A stretch of DNA of 64,000 nt from Perognathus longimembris pacificus. Taxonomy: Eukaryota; Chordata; Mammalia; Rodentia; Heteromyidae. The stretch lies in NCBI RefSeq assembly GCF_023159225.1, contig NC_063162.1, forward strand, positions 95,436,880 through 95,500,879, given 5' to 3'. The notes under the pieces were generated by a model. It had not been told where the DNA came from. It ran no database searches and saw nothing but the letters and a program-made list of their open reading frames with translations. How positions within the stretch are numbered: position 1 is the stretch's first letter; every line of letters starts with the position of its first letter. Both the position numbers and the translations under genes were made by a program. Positions 12,721 through 24,005 of this stretch are shown piece after piece.

Positions 12721-13445
12721 ACTCTTTGCCTTATCTTTCTTCATAGTCCTTAGTTTTCTTTCATCCTACCATTTGTCACAGTCTTTAAGAATGCATCAAT
12801 TTCTTAATTTCAGTAGAAAAAAAATCTGACAAAGTTTACTCAACACATTGTGTAAAATAATGACCTAATGGTCATGATTTAGGTGCAGAAGTTCAACTTT
12901 GTTTTTCTTCTTCATCATGTGAACTGTTTAATCTCATGTGCAATGCTATTCCTTATATTTGAAAATGGATCTAAATAGGTTTATTCTTGCTTACCTTTTC
13001 ATATAATCATAAGTATATTTAGGTATATAGGTTCACTCTATCAACTTTCTCCCTTCATTTACCCACCTTAGTATAATTTCTGACTTCAAAACATTCATCT
13101 AGAGCCATAGCTGCAGGCACCCACATTGATGCCAAATGGGTACTCACAGATTGAGTTCTTGAGAGGTAGGACTTGCATCAGAGAGTTAGCTTTCAATGAC
13201 TTATGGAGGAAGGAAAGATTTCTCAGAATAAATACTTAAGAGAGTGAGATTATAAGAAACCAGAAGCAAGCAGAACAGACATGGTCTTAGGCAGAGGTTT
13301 GTCTTGGCTTGAACTATGAGACTTAGGGCGTTGGCCCTACATTCTACAGGGTTGTTCTCAACCTAAGGTGAGTACCCTGGCCTTTCGTACCCCATAACAT
13401 AACAATTTGAAGTTTATTCATACAAGGCTCACAGAAATGAGTTGT

Positions 13446-13680
13446 GATGATGAAATAATATTAGTGGATAGCCAATTAGAATTATATTGAGTTTTTAAAT
13501 TGACACTGGCAACATTTTATAGTTATTCCAAAGGTAGAAAGCTGATGATTGTTCTATTGTTGTGTTTATATAAAATGCCAAGTAGGTGGGATTGAGAAAT
13601 GGCTCACATCTCAAGTAAAGTGAAAGAATATTTTAGAATTCTGTAAAAGGATCAAGACACCCTTTGTGACAGGTGGCATT
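13446..13680. repeat. Unidentified repeat, copy 1
   Basis: Shares tgaaataatattagt at its start, a middle section and ggatcaaga near its end, in the same order, with 14537-14720. Family unknown. Confidence 0.35.
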
Positions 13681-13754
13681 CCTGGAAGAATTCACTCTTG
13701 TGAGCCAAAGATGATTCTCCAGAAAACAGGATCTCTACAATCTCTCAATAGTTA

Positions 13755-13860
13755 AATATCTATCTATCTAAACTATGAATAATATAGATCATATATGTTT
13801 ATATCATATTATATATTATATATCTTACATGTATGATATATAATATATGTATTTAAATTT
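13755..13860. repeat. TATC/AT-rich simple repeat
   Basis: tatctatctatct is followed by irregular alternating TA runs to about 13855. Confidence 0.7.
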
Positions 13861-14536
13861 CCACAGCTTTTAAAACTGTTTGAAATGCTCTCCTCTCATA
13901 TTCTGTGACATTTATCCATTATCCTATCCAGGTTTTATTTTTCCTTTCTAGCTGCTTTCTCAACAAGAGTGAATAATAATTCTTCCAGTCTTCAATGTGG
14001 GTCAGGCTACCATTTTGTGTTCTCTTTTCTTTCTGTGTATATTATTTCTAAATTGTCTCCTCCTGTTTCATCACCATTGCCACCACTTCTGAATATGTCT
14101 CTGAAAGCATGTTTTCTCCACATTTACTAGGGTTTATATAATCTGCTTCCTCTTGTATACCCTGCCTTTGCCTCCCAGTCACCATAGCAGGAAAGGCATG
14201 TAAAACACTAACCTTTCCTTATGCTCATTGAATACCACAGCTATTCCTGTCACACACATAGAAAATGTGTATTTATATTCATCATCGACTTCAATTCTGA
14301 GGGAGGCTAGATAGATGATCAAAAGATATTTACTAAGTAAATAAATCATATTTCCCTCAGCCCTTTTTTGTCCATCTGTTCTGATTCTTTCTTCGGAGTC
14401 ATGAAGTATATCAAACATTAGTGTAAATATAGAGTAAAAATGAAAATGAATATAGGACAAAGAGATTATTTTAAGAATTGTCAATTCATAATTAATTTCA
14501 TTGTTATGAGTTCATAAAATGGAATTTAAAGTATAT

Positions 14537-14720
14537 GAGGGTGAAATAATATTAGTAGATACAAAATCAGCATCATTCAGTTTTGGAGATGACACCTGAA
14601 GAATGTTATAACTCTGAAATTTTGAAAAGCTTGTGATTTTTAGACTATTATAATTACACAAGATATAAAATATCTCATATGAGGGTTTCTAAAAATTCTA
14701 AGGATCAAGATGTGTTCTTC
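14537..14720. repeat. Unidentified repeat, copy 2
   Basis: Direct partner of 13446-13680, about 1.1 kb downstream. Diverged, and somewhat shorter. Confidence 0.35.
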
Positions 14721-15713
14721 TGAATATTAAATTATATCTAAGCATCTGATTTTTAAATATGCTTTAGAAAATATAGTCTTTCACATCAGACATTATATGT
14801 ATTGACATTTCTTAATATATATCAGAAAATGACTACTGATGTTTGTTCCAAAGTCAGATGATGAATATGTTTACATGCTATTGTAGAGAAAGTTTTGTTC
14901 TTTGGTAGCAATTACGCATAGTTAATATGTCATATTAATGAATATTGTTCACATATAATGGTGTCATCAAGCAACTATTAGAGCACATTAAAATATATAT
15001 AATCTTACAACAAAGCTCAATTTCTTTAACTCTGTTAAATAAATCTTTAAAATGTGATGATTTATAAATATGCTTGGGTTTACTCCTAAAGACCATATGA
15101 AAATAACAATTTGCAAAAGTACTTATCCAAAATTTCTATTATAAATTATTGTAGGTCTTTTTTAAGAATGAGTGTCAAAATGTTTCAGCACAAGTTTCTG
15201 AATATTTAATTATGAATCTGGACATTTTTGAAGAAATGTGAAAAACCCCCAAATTTGGACATAATTATAGATTCATTATTGCTCAGAGTTCTCTAAGTCT
15301 TCATGTTACTGTTGATGACATTCTTCTCAACAAATGTGGAGTAGCCTCCCATATAAGGATTATGAATTAATGATTGGTTCAGTGCAATTTTAGTGAATAT
15401 ATGCCAAATAATAGAGAAACAAAGATTAATAGTTTGTAGGTAGAATTTTTTGTATGTCTCATCCACAGAATATTCCCTGTTTTCTTTCTTGCAAGAACTA
15501 TTTTTGTAATGTTTTATATAATCTGAGTGTGTAGTGTGATACATTCTACATCCTTTAAGAAATACATATTCTTAGGTGCATACATATGTTCCTCCTCAGG
15601 AAAATATGCTGTTGAAATAACTTAAAATCAAATACAGTGATAATAGGGGCTAAACCATAGGGCATAAAAATGTAAGAAAAAATAAATAACTTCACATAGA
15701 ACATTAAAAATAA

Positions 15714-16337
15714 AAACAGTGTAACATCCCTTGTTTCCATATCTTGGAGTTCATTTTGCTTAGCATCATCTTATATGATATATGTACATAGTCATTGAGC
15801 TAATGTGATCCTCTGCTAGGACTATCCTAGATATATACTAATTGTTACCAATGAGGGAACACATAGAGTCTATGTTTCTTTGGGACTGGCTCACTTCTCT
15901 TTGTATGATTTTTTCCCCCAAGTATTTCCATTTCTTTATGAAGTGAGCAATGTCATTCTTTCTTATAGAAGCATGGCTTAGCCCCTGTTGTCACTCTACA
16001 TAATACCCTGGGCATTGTATACACATTTATCTGAAGTAGAGAAGGGAAGTGGAACATCAAAATGGTGAGGCAAAGGATAAAAGGTGAACCAATGCAACAC
16101 CAATACTTACATGAAAATATGTTGTATACCAACTGTTCAATTTGTGTGAGGGAGGAATTGGACAGGAGAGAATGTGGGAGAAAAACAAGGGAGGAGATAA
16201 CAAGTTTGTCAATAAATGTACTCATTATAGAGACTGGATTGGAAAATAAAAAAGAAGAAATGTACTCACTACCTTATGTATGTAAATGCCACCCATCTAT
16301 ACTCACCTTGACAATAAAATTAAATTTAAAAAAATAG
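15714..16337 (+). mobile_element. 5'-inverted LINE-1 3' end
   Basis: 15980-16337 is an L1 3' end in sense orientation, from ataccctgggcattgtatac through cacccatctatactcacctt to an A-rich tail. 15714-15977 is L1 sequence in the opposite orientation, including ttcattttgcttagcatcat and ctttgggactggctcac; in L1 coordinates it lies upstream of the sense piece. That arrangement is the usual mark of twin priming. No clear target duplication was found. Confidence 0.75.
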
Positions 16338-16532
16338 CACAGGATTAGATATTCTTCCCCCTAAGGCTTACAGTTTGATTAGCAAAACCAACATATTGTG
16401 TGAATGAATGTGGGAATGATGCAGAGAAGCAGGACCCATTGTGAGGTCAAAATGACAAGTACTATAATAAGGAATGTGAAAAAGGATTGTCAAAACAAAT
16501 ACTAACTAAAGATGGCTTAAGTAATCCAAGAC

Positions 16533-16735
16533 TTTTTTTTTTTGGCCAGTTCTGGGCCTGAACTCAGGGCCTGAGCACCATCCCTGGCTTCTTCCCGCTC
16601 AAGGCTAGCACTCTGCCACCTGAGCCACAGTGCCCCTTCTGGCCATTTTCCATATATGTGGTGCTGGGGAATGAACCGAGAGCTTCATGTGTAGGAGGCA
16701 AGCACTCTTGCCACTAGGCCATATTCCCAGCCCAT
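16533..16735 (-). mobile_element. IDL-Geo-type SINE, young subfamily, antisense
   Basis: Begins with a run of ten or more T (antisense tail). It has the variants ttcccgctcaagg, ggccattttcc and gtaggaggcaagcactcttg shared with the copy at 29709. Target duplication ATCCAAGAC at 16524-16532 and 16736-16744. Confidence 0.92.
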
Positions 16736-16923
16736 ATCCAAGACATTTTTAAAGGAAAAATAATATTAGTATCTATTTAAGTCTGGGCTTTCCCAATTAT
16801 TATCATGTAGTAACTTTTTGCAGAACTTAAAATACCTACTTGTAGTTTAAGTATACATGGTTAAAAAATCTGTTTCATATTTTGAGTTAAAATGACTTTA
16901 CCCATGAAATGTATTTTATAATA

Positions 16924-16925
<2 letters not shown>

Positions 16926-16962
<37 letters not shown>
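16926..16962. repeat. (AC)n microsatellite
   Basis: About 18 uninterrupted AC units. Confidence 0.97.
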
Positions 16963-16965
<3 letters not shown>

Positions 16966-19559
16966 AATTATCAGAAAATAATAGCACCTCTAGAGTCCTA
17001 GCCGTTTCTCACAGATTTGGTGCTCATCTGTACTATTTGCTCTTCAAAAAAAATTACAACTACTATTCTATTTACCAAGAGTTTGTTGTGGCCTGAGCAG
17101 CACACCACATAGCACGGTTGCTATTTGAACTAAGTGGGTTGAAATACAACCAGTGCATGCAGACACCAAGTGATAGTCTCTTAATAGATGTCAGATCTTC
17201 TTACTGCAACCCTCTTTTATTCCAGCAACATTTTAATTAATTCACACTGATTGAATAAGTGTACATTGAGACTTGTTTCCTAATGAGGGCACATTTAGAA
17301 GAAAGGTTTTGCATCATTCTGATATCCTGTGGGTAATTATATTCTAATTATATGGTCAAGGGAAAAGAGTCTATAACTCAGTCCTGATATTGTTCATTGG
17401 GCCCAATTAATTACATGCACATAATGAAAGTTCATGATAAGGTTGACTGGCAGTCAGTATAAAATTTTTAACTCAATTGAATGGTAGCCTAACGCAAACA
17501 CAGAAACTGAACTTTAACCTATTTAAAAATATTTCGGCATGAGATCAATGGTTATTTAGTGGCATAAACAATGAAAACAAATTCTACTATAAATGCTTTC
17601 TTTGTAATTCAAGGGTTTTCCAGGGAAGAGAAAAAGAAAAAATAAGCTTTTACTAAATATTATTATCAATGTTCACTCATCATCTGCAGTGATGCTTTTA
17701 CATTCTGAAAAGCAGCTATGCATTTAGCTATTCAACAAGAAATTCCTAGAAGTGGCTCAGTTTTATAGAAAGAATAGGCATACCAGAAAGCACTATAAAT
17801 TAATTTTATGAGCATAAAATTTATAAATATTAAACTATTATGATAGTTCTTTTTGGGGAGAGCCTAGTGTTTTCTAATCAATCCATGCCCAAAGCACTCC
17901 AACTCTATAATGATATATAGATAGAGAGATACACATAAACAAGTATCTAGTTGTTATTTGTATATATTACAAGAGCTCTAAAAAATAATCTAAGGATATA
18001 AACCATGTTGAGTATTTTGAACTGGTCACTATCCACCCCTGTTCACATTTCCTCTTTTCAAGTCCATTATTGTCTTTGCCCAGTGTTTGTAAAGGTAACT
18101 CTCTGGATTGCAGGAAATCAGTAGTGACAATTTGTTCTTTTTGCTTGGGTTCCATTTCTTTTCCTTTGTCCTGTTTATCCATTAATTTTTCTCTTTGATC
18201 TCTTCTGTCCTGTACCATTCATTCTCTCTTGTCAAATCCTCAACTTAGATATTTTCATCAAAAAAGAAACTGTTGGTTCTCCTTTGCTCATTACCAACAG
18301 AAATGATTTCAGATGAAGACAATGTTAACTGGTCTGTGCTTGCTGATTCCTAAAGCTGGCCGTGAGAACTAAGGGAATCTTTCCATTATAATGTTAATAG
18401 AACAATTAAGTACCAATTAAGTACAAAAGTAAGCTTTGTGATAGATCATTATTTTAAACCTCTTGAAACTCAGTGAATATCAGAAGACAGTGAAGTATAC
18501 TCAGTAGCCATGAAGTTAATGTGTTTTAATACTTATTCTGTAGTCTCCAGCCTTGATAACACATGAGACATAGGCAAACTCTGCCAGTTATTCACAAAAG
18601 GTATAGAAACAAATGAAAGTTTCATGTTGTCTGAGAAATGGAGAAGAGAACAGAACATAAGAGAGGAAGCTCACAGGTTGAGTGGGATTTACAAAATTAT
18701 TTTACAAATTTATAAATAGACAAATATTTGTAGTCATTATTTAATTGATAATATTGACTTCATATTTATGTATATATACATACACATATAGACACAATAG
18801 CAGACACACACGTATATATTACTGAAGAATTAGTTAGTGCATAATATTGTTACTATTTATATTTTAGGTGCCAGCCATTCAATTTTATTGATATTCAGCT
18901 TCCTAACCTGAAAAATATGCCATTTTTATGTAGGCAAATTAAATGTGACCATAAATGTTAAACAACACTTGCAAAGCACTAACTCAAGGTCTAATTGCAT
19001 TAATTTTATTTTAGCTTTTAAATAACTGATAATCCTTTTAACATGATAACTGTTCCTATTATATTTTAACTAAGCCAAACTTCCAATAATTTTTATTGAA
19101 GATATTTAATTTTCCTGTGATAATTTGGATTAAATTGTCAAATTAAAATAATTACACATCAGAAGATAAGAAGACTAGAAATATACTTAAGAATAACATA
19201 ATTTTTAAAATTTCTTTGATATTACATTAAACTTAATAAGTGCCCTTAAGGCAAAGCATCTTTTAAAATAATTATCTATAATTTGTATTCTATCTAATAT
19301 TAAATAGATACTCAATCTCATTCCTCTTTAGCCACACCTTCCATTTAGTAAAGCAAATATATATATAGTTCCTCTATTAATTCTGATTAATTATATATTA
19401 CACTTAGAATTATATAGTCTTGGTAAATTTCAAAGAACTAAAACATCTCACTCATCCATGATATTTAAAAATATGTACAGAAGATTATAGAGAAAGACAT
19501 TTGAAATCTAAATTGATTTCCCTAACAAGTTCCTACTGAATTGTTTAACCTAGGTACCA

Positions 19560-19700
19560 ATTTTTAAATTTTATTTTATTGTAGTGGTGATATATAGTGA
19601 GTACATTTCTTTTTCAAAGTATTACCTCCTCCCTCATTTTCTCCTGCTTTCTGTTCCCTACAACTCCCCTCCTCCCAAAATCTGTAAAGTTAACTTCCAA
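19560..19700 (-). mobile_element. Older LINE-1 3' end, antisense
   Basis: attttattttattgtagtgg, then agtgagtacatttctt and tattacctcctccctcattt, follows the order of the antisense L1 3' ends elsewhere but is more diverged. Confidence 0.6.
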
Positions 19701-20068
19701 CGTCTAGTGAGTATCTATAGTGCATCCATTCTTCTTGTAATTTCAGGAATAAGCTGCTCTTGTGAATGCTAACTTAATGTACACCGTTTCCCTGCACATT
19801 TTGATTGAAAGGGAAATCCTATATAGGACGTTTTTATCATCTTTTACTTCAGTAGATTTCAGTTGCTGCTTTCAGAAGGCTGAGTGCCACAATCTTCAGG
19901 GCTTGAGTGCTTTTTCCTTATCTCCTTCACCCGCCTCCTCTCTGCCAACCTCACATTTCCAAGTCTAACAACAGCTGCCCCATAGCCCTGCAACTCTGAA
20001 AAGTGTGGGTATTCAATTGTACCCATTGGTAGCAAAGGGACAATGAGATTCAGTCTCACCCCTGGGTC

Positions 20069-20400
20069 TTTTTAATTTTTTCTGAATAATTATTTATTGT
20101 CATAGTGATGTACAGAGGGGTTACAGTTTCGTATGTAAGGCAGTGGGTACATTTCTTGGACAATTTGTTACCTCCTCCCTCATTTCCCCCTTCCCTGTCC
20201 CCCCATGAGTTGTCCAGTTGGTTTACAACACCAAATGGTTTTGTAAGTATTGCTTTTGGAGTCGTTTGTCTTTTTATCCTTTGTCTCTCGATTTTGATAT
20301 TCCCTTTCCCTTCCCTAGTTCTCATACAAGTATATACAGTACCCAGGATACTCAGATGAGATACAGTGATAGTTCAGGGACAACCACAGAAAGGGGACAC
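20069..20400 (-). mobile_element. LINE-1 3' end, antisense
   Basis: Contains ttattgtcatagtgatgtac, agaggggttacagtttcg, the C/T-rich tract (20170-20205) and ttttggagtcgtttgtcttt. Several small open frames here are L1 3' UTR artefacts. L1 identity stops near 20400. Confidence 0.85.
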
Positions 20401-21073
20401 AAAACTTTTTATGCCTACAATGAGATTATTTTTTTCCAATGTGGTAGTCTTTGCCTTTTATCAAATCCATTTTGCATATCTGCATCTTCTTGGAGTGTTA
20501 GATCTTACATATTCAGTTCCTGGCATGTACATCTGCTTATTCTTTCCAAACAACAGATCCTTGTTTAACAGAAGCACTTTGGGGAAATTGCGGAACTTGT
20601 CTATGTGAGCTTGTGGCATCAGAAGTGTGCTTTCAAACAAATTCTTTGTTTATAACTTATTGATAACAATCCTTCTTCTATTTGTTACTTCTTTTTTCCT
20701 GTTGTGCTGTGTACCTGTATTTGTTTTCTCATGTTTACCTTACGTCTTCATGAAAGCAATACTTATTTTTAATTTCTTCTACAAATCAATGAATGTACTA
20801 CAGTAGTGTAGTAGAGGGATCTGTGAGATTGGCAAGTAAGCTTCCCAGGGTTGAATTGATTAAGGTGTATTTTAAATGATTTCACAATTTAGTCCACTCT
20901 GTTGTTAAATATATCTGGTTTAGTGAAAATATAAGTCTGCTTAAAAAAAATTGCCAGGCACATATTTTCCAAGTTATTCATTTAGTCACTGAAGTGTAGT
21001 GACTTAAGAATCTTCATGATATTTTATTTGCAGTGTTACTTTCCTGTTCAGATTTAACATGAATTTTCTTTCT

Positions 21074-21079
21074 CAGCAG
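21074..21079 (+). promoter_or_regulatory. DGKB: NAGNAG tandem splice acceptor of the microexon
   Basis: Two CAG triplets in a row follow a short pyrimidine stretch (TTTTCTTTCT). Either AG can end the intron, and the two products differ by exactly one glutamine codon. Both AGs are in the favourable CAG context. Confidence 0.8.
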
Positions 21080-21112
21080 ACTCTGCCTACTTCAGGAAGT
21101 TCAGCTCCCGAG
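21077..21112 (+). CDS. DGKB: DGKB microexon (36 or 33 nt) in the C1-to-kinase linker
   Basis: A 36-nt exon, phase 0 to 0, translating to QTLPTSGSSAPE, with donor GTAAGT directly after it. The acceptor is a tandem CAGCAG at 21074-21079: using the first AG keeps the leading Gln, using the second removes it and leaves 33 nt. The peptide corresponds to the Gln-Thr-Leu-Pro-Thr-Ser-Gly segment of DGKB and is rich in Ser, Thr and Pro, so it is probably a flexible linker. Because its length is a multiple of three, skipping the exon would also keep the frame. Introns of about 16.5 kb and 10.2 kb flank it. Which acceptor dominates cannot be told from sequence. Confidence 0.9.
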
Positions 21113-21261
21113 GTAAGTAAATAAATATAAAAAAATTCACATTTGCAACTAAAGGTCACTGTGCCTCTTAGTAATTTACTAACATTAATTTCCTATTACC
21201 TTTGTTCCATATTCTGAAATTTGAAAATGCAAGCTTTTTTTTAAATTTCTTTTTTAAAAAT

Positions 21262-21327
21262 TTTTATTGTCAAACTGATGTACAGAGAGGATACCTTTTC
21301 ATACATTAGGCATTAAATACATTTCTT
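21262..21327 (-). mobile_element. Short LINE-1 3' terminus fragment, antisense
   Basis: Only the last ~66 bp of the L1 3' end (tgtcaaactgatgtacagag through cattaggcattaaatac). It is directly followed by a second, longer L1 3' end. Confidence 0.75.
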
Positions 21328-21337
21328 TTTTATATAT

Positions 21338-22107
21338 TTTTTATTATCAAACTGAATTACAGAGAGGTTACAGTTTCATACATTAGGCATTGGATACATT
21401 TCTTGTACTGTTTGTTACCTCGTCCCTCATTCCACCCTCTCGCTCCCCCTTTCCCTTTCCCCCATGAGTTGTTCAGTTGATTTACACCAAAGAATTTTGC
21501 AAGTATTGCTTTTGTAGTCATTTGTCTTTTTACCCTGTGTCTCTTGATTTTGGTATTCCCTTTCAGTTTCCTAGTTCTAATACCAGTATAAATGGTTTCC
21601 AGTGTACTCAGAAAAGATACAGAGATAGTGCGGGTAACACCCCAGGAAGGGGATACAAGAAGATCATCAATAATAGATGCTACAGTTTCACATGGCATGT
21701 TGAAAGTAATTACAACAGTGATATAACATTTCCATAACATGAAGTTTATTTTACTTAGCATCATTTTACTTAGCATATGTGTTCATAAGGATATAGCTAT
21801 TGGGCACTTGTGATCCTTTGCTTTGACTAGCCTGAACCTGTACTAATTATTCCCTATGAGGAAGACCATAGAGTCCATGATTCTTTGGGTCTGGCTCACT
21901 TCACTTAGTATAATTTTTTCCAAGTCCTTCCATTTCCTTACAAATGGGGCGATGTATTTTTTCTGATAGAGGCATAAAATTCCATTGTGTATATGTACCA
22001 CATTTTCCTGATCCACTCATCTACTGAGGGGCATCTGGGTTGGTTCCATATTTTAGCTATGACAATTAGTGCTGCCATGAACTTTGTTGTGCTGGTGGCT
22101 TTAGTAT
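21338..22107 (-). mobile_element. LINE-1 3' end, antisense, joined to a tRNA-Phe half
   Basis: About 770 bp, from the L1 3' end (attatcaaactgaattacag) to ctggtggctttagtatg at 22107. Other copies in the window continue past this point (2165, 28580, 33915), so this copy is 5'-truncated there. The next base starts a tRNA-Phe-like sequence. A possible target duplication TTTTTTAAATTT lies at 21237-21248 and 22146-22157, enclosing the short fragment, this L1 and the tRNA half. Confidence 0.88.
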
Positions 22108-22146
22108 GCCAAGATAGCTCAGTTGGGAGAGCGTTAGACTGAAGAT
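22108..22146 (+). pseudogene. tRNA-Phe(GAA) 5' half
   Basis: 39 nt matching nuclear tRNA-Phe from nt 1 to just past the anticodon, with two mismatches (positions 4 and 6). The A box (tagctcagttgggagagcg) and the tgaagat anticodon loop with GAA are intact. The 3' half, including the T arm and B box, is absent; the sequence changes to T-rich flank. It is not a functional tRNA gene. Confidence 0.88.
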
Positions 22147-23288
22147 TTTTTAAATTTTCAGTGATGAAACAGGCTTAAAGAATTCTCAATTGGGGTTTGT
22201 GACAAAAATTAAGAATCCAAGAAAACATGTGATCCAAAATATTCGGAGAATAATAAGTGTCATTCCTATTTGTTATGCTAAAATGTAAATATTTTGAAAA
22301 AAACAATCCAAAAAGACTCAAGCATGCAAAGCCAATAAATATAGACTTTTCAATAAGGGTGTGTTGAGAAACTTTTGCTTAATTCCAAGTGCTCATTTAA
22401 AAGAGAGCATCTACATTAATCACACAACACACCATGCACAGAAAGTTATTGCAATAAAATACAGCCACAGAATGACATTCTGTTCCTTTGAAAATAAATG
22501 TAAACATTGCCACAACAGTTATTTCTGTGAAATAACTATGAAATCAGGTTTACCTTTGTAAAAAATGAATCAAAGTCTCCACATTGTTCTAAACATTTCT
22601 GCAGTCAGTTGCTATTATCTCTATAGGGTAGGCCCAAATGATAAACTTTTCCTTCAAATTGGAACTGCCTGCTTGGGAAAGTACCACTGATGTCTACTAT
22701 AGTGGAATATAAAAATATTTAATAATAACATAGAAAGTCTCATTGTTCTTCTCCAAACAACCCCAAATAGTTTATTCAGTTGTGTGATTTACAAAGGGAC
22801 ACAAAAATGATTGAGGCTAGTCATAAACTGGAGTAATAAGAATATAATATGTGTAGAATACACATGAAAGCACTACTATTTGTAACAGTTGCCATATGCT
22901 GTGCACACTCAAAATTAAATTACTTTGGTATGGAATGCATCTCAGGATTTCTTTAGCAGAAATCTTGTGGTGCATATCGATGTATGGATCACCTAGGAGA
23001 AAGGTTAAATAAACATCATGTGTGGAAACCTGGATATATGGCTCATGTACTTAAATTCGCGTTTAAGTTTAGGAAATGGGAAACCTCTGTAGGAACTTTA
23101 TTTTTTGTATATTTATTCATTTTATTATCATTAAGCAGTTCTACTAAGGTATTTCAATTCAACATGTAATTTTGGGGGTACACTGCAGTTTATGGTTGTC
23201 ACCCTCTTCATCACTCTTCCTCATATCTCTGACCCCAAGAATCCCCTTATGTTACCAATTCCATCTTGACATAAAACTAGCTTCTCAC

Positions 23289-23512
23289 CAGGCAGCAATG
23301 GCTCATGTTGGAAATCCCAGTTAATCGGGAGGCTGAAATCTTTAGACTGAACTTCAAAGCCAGCCAAGGCAGACACATCTGAGAGATTCTTTTCTCCATT
23401 TTATCAATACAATACTAGAAGTGGATGTGGGCTCAAGTGATAGAGTGCTAGGTTTGAATGAAAAAAGCCAAGAGCACAAACAAGTCCCAGAGGTCAAATC
23501 TCAGTACCAACT

Positions 23513-23513
<1 letters not shown>
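23289..23513 (+). mobile_element. SINE, 7SL/B1-like plus ID-like
   Basis: atggctcatgttggaaatcc and atcgggaggctgaaatct, then a right half with tgggctcaagtgatagagtg and aggtcaaatctcagtacc. It passes directly into a (CA)n tract. Confidence 0.75.
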
Positions 23514-23556
<43 letters not shown>

Positions 23557-23560
23557 ACAC
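23514..23560. repeat. (CA)n at a SINE 3' end
   Basis: Uninterrupted apart from one tc; it lies where the SINE tail should be. Confidence 0.95.
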
Positions 23561-23744
23561 ATATACATATGTACTTATGTAGGTACATGCATGCATAAAG
23601 AAATTGGTTTGTATACTATTGTATTACTTCCCATCTTCCCAGAAACACACAAAATATCTTCTTAATTATGCTTATTTATAGTAACTTAATAAGGAAATAA
23701 TCTACAGTAAACAAAATACTTCTTTACAATTCTACTCAATACGT

Positions 23745-23771
23745 CTACTACTACTACTACTACTACTACTG
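23745..23771. repeat. (CTA)9 trinucleotide repeat
   Basis: About nine CTA units, flanked by unique sequence. Confidence 0.95.
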
Positions 23772-23827
23772 TAGTCGAATAGCACACTGGTACTAAAATA
23801 AAAAATTTGATTTATATTTTATAAGTT

Positions 23828-24005
23828 GGTATCATTTATTGAGTACTCATTTTATGCCAGTAAATTACCTATGTTTTCTCAATTTTACCCTACTTGAATC
23901 TTCTCATTTTATGAGTGAACTTATTCAAAACAGCAATAGTAAATAACTTGTTCAAACTTGTTCAGAAGAAGAAATGAAGCCTGGAGTTGACACAGGTTCC
24001 CTTGG
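23828..24005 (+). repeat. MIR element
   Basis: catttattgagtactcattt and tatgccagtaaattac open it; tcttctcattttatgagtga and aaataacttgttcaaac follow in MIR order. Confidence 0.6.

Larger units (their letters stand above)
4550..21076 (+). other. DGKB: DGKB intron, 16.5 kb
   Basis: Runs from donor GTGAGT to the NAGNAG acceptor. It contains SINEs near 6355, 8530, 8880, 9878, 10432, 12532 and 16533, a MIR (8605-8730), an inverted L1 (15714-16337), older L1 3' ends (19560, 20069), a pair of diverged direct repeats (13446 and 14537) and simple repeats. No assignment for 4570-6350, 10660-12530, 14730-15710 or 17000-19550, which are AT-rich with only short ORFs. Confidence 0.85.

Noticed and set aside
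14179..14484. 101-codon open frame on the - strand
   Set aside because: AT-rich, no family resemblance, no splice signals in frame; length is not exceptional for the region.
20105..20608. Overlapping open frames of 80-116 codons
   Set aside because: They lie in or beside the antisense L1 3' end at 20069-20400; similar frames recur in other L1 copies and show no protein family.
21357..21776. 139-codon open frame on the - strand
   Set aside because: It is L1 3' UTR sequence read in sense; the same text recurs at 63608-63880 and 38835-39071.
22108..22185. Intact tRNA-Phe gene
   Set aside because: Only nt 1-39 match; the anticodon 3' stem, variable loop, T arm and acceptor 3' strand are missing.
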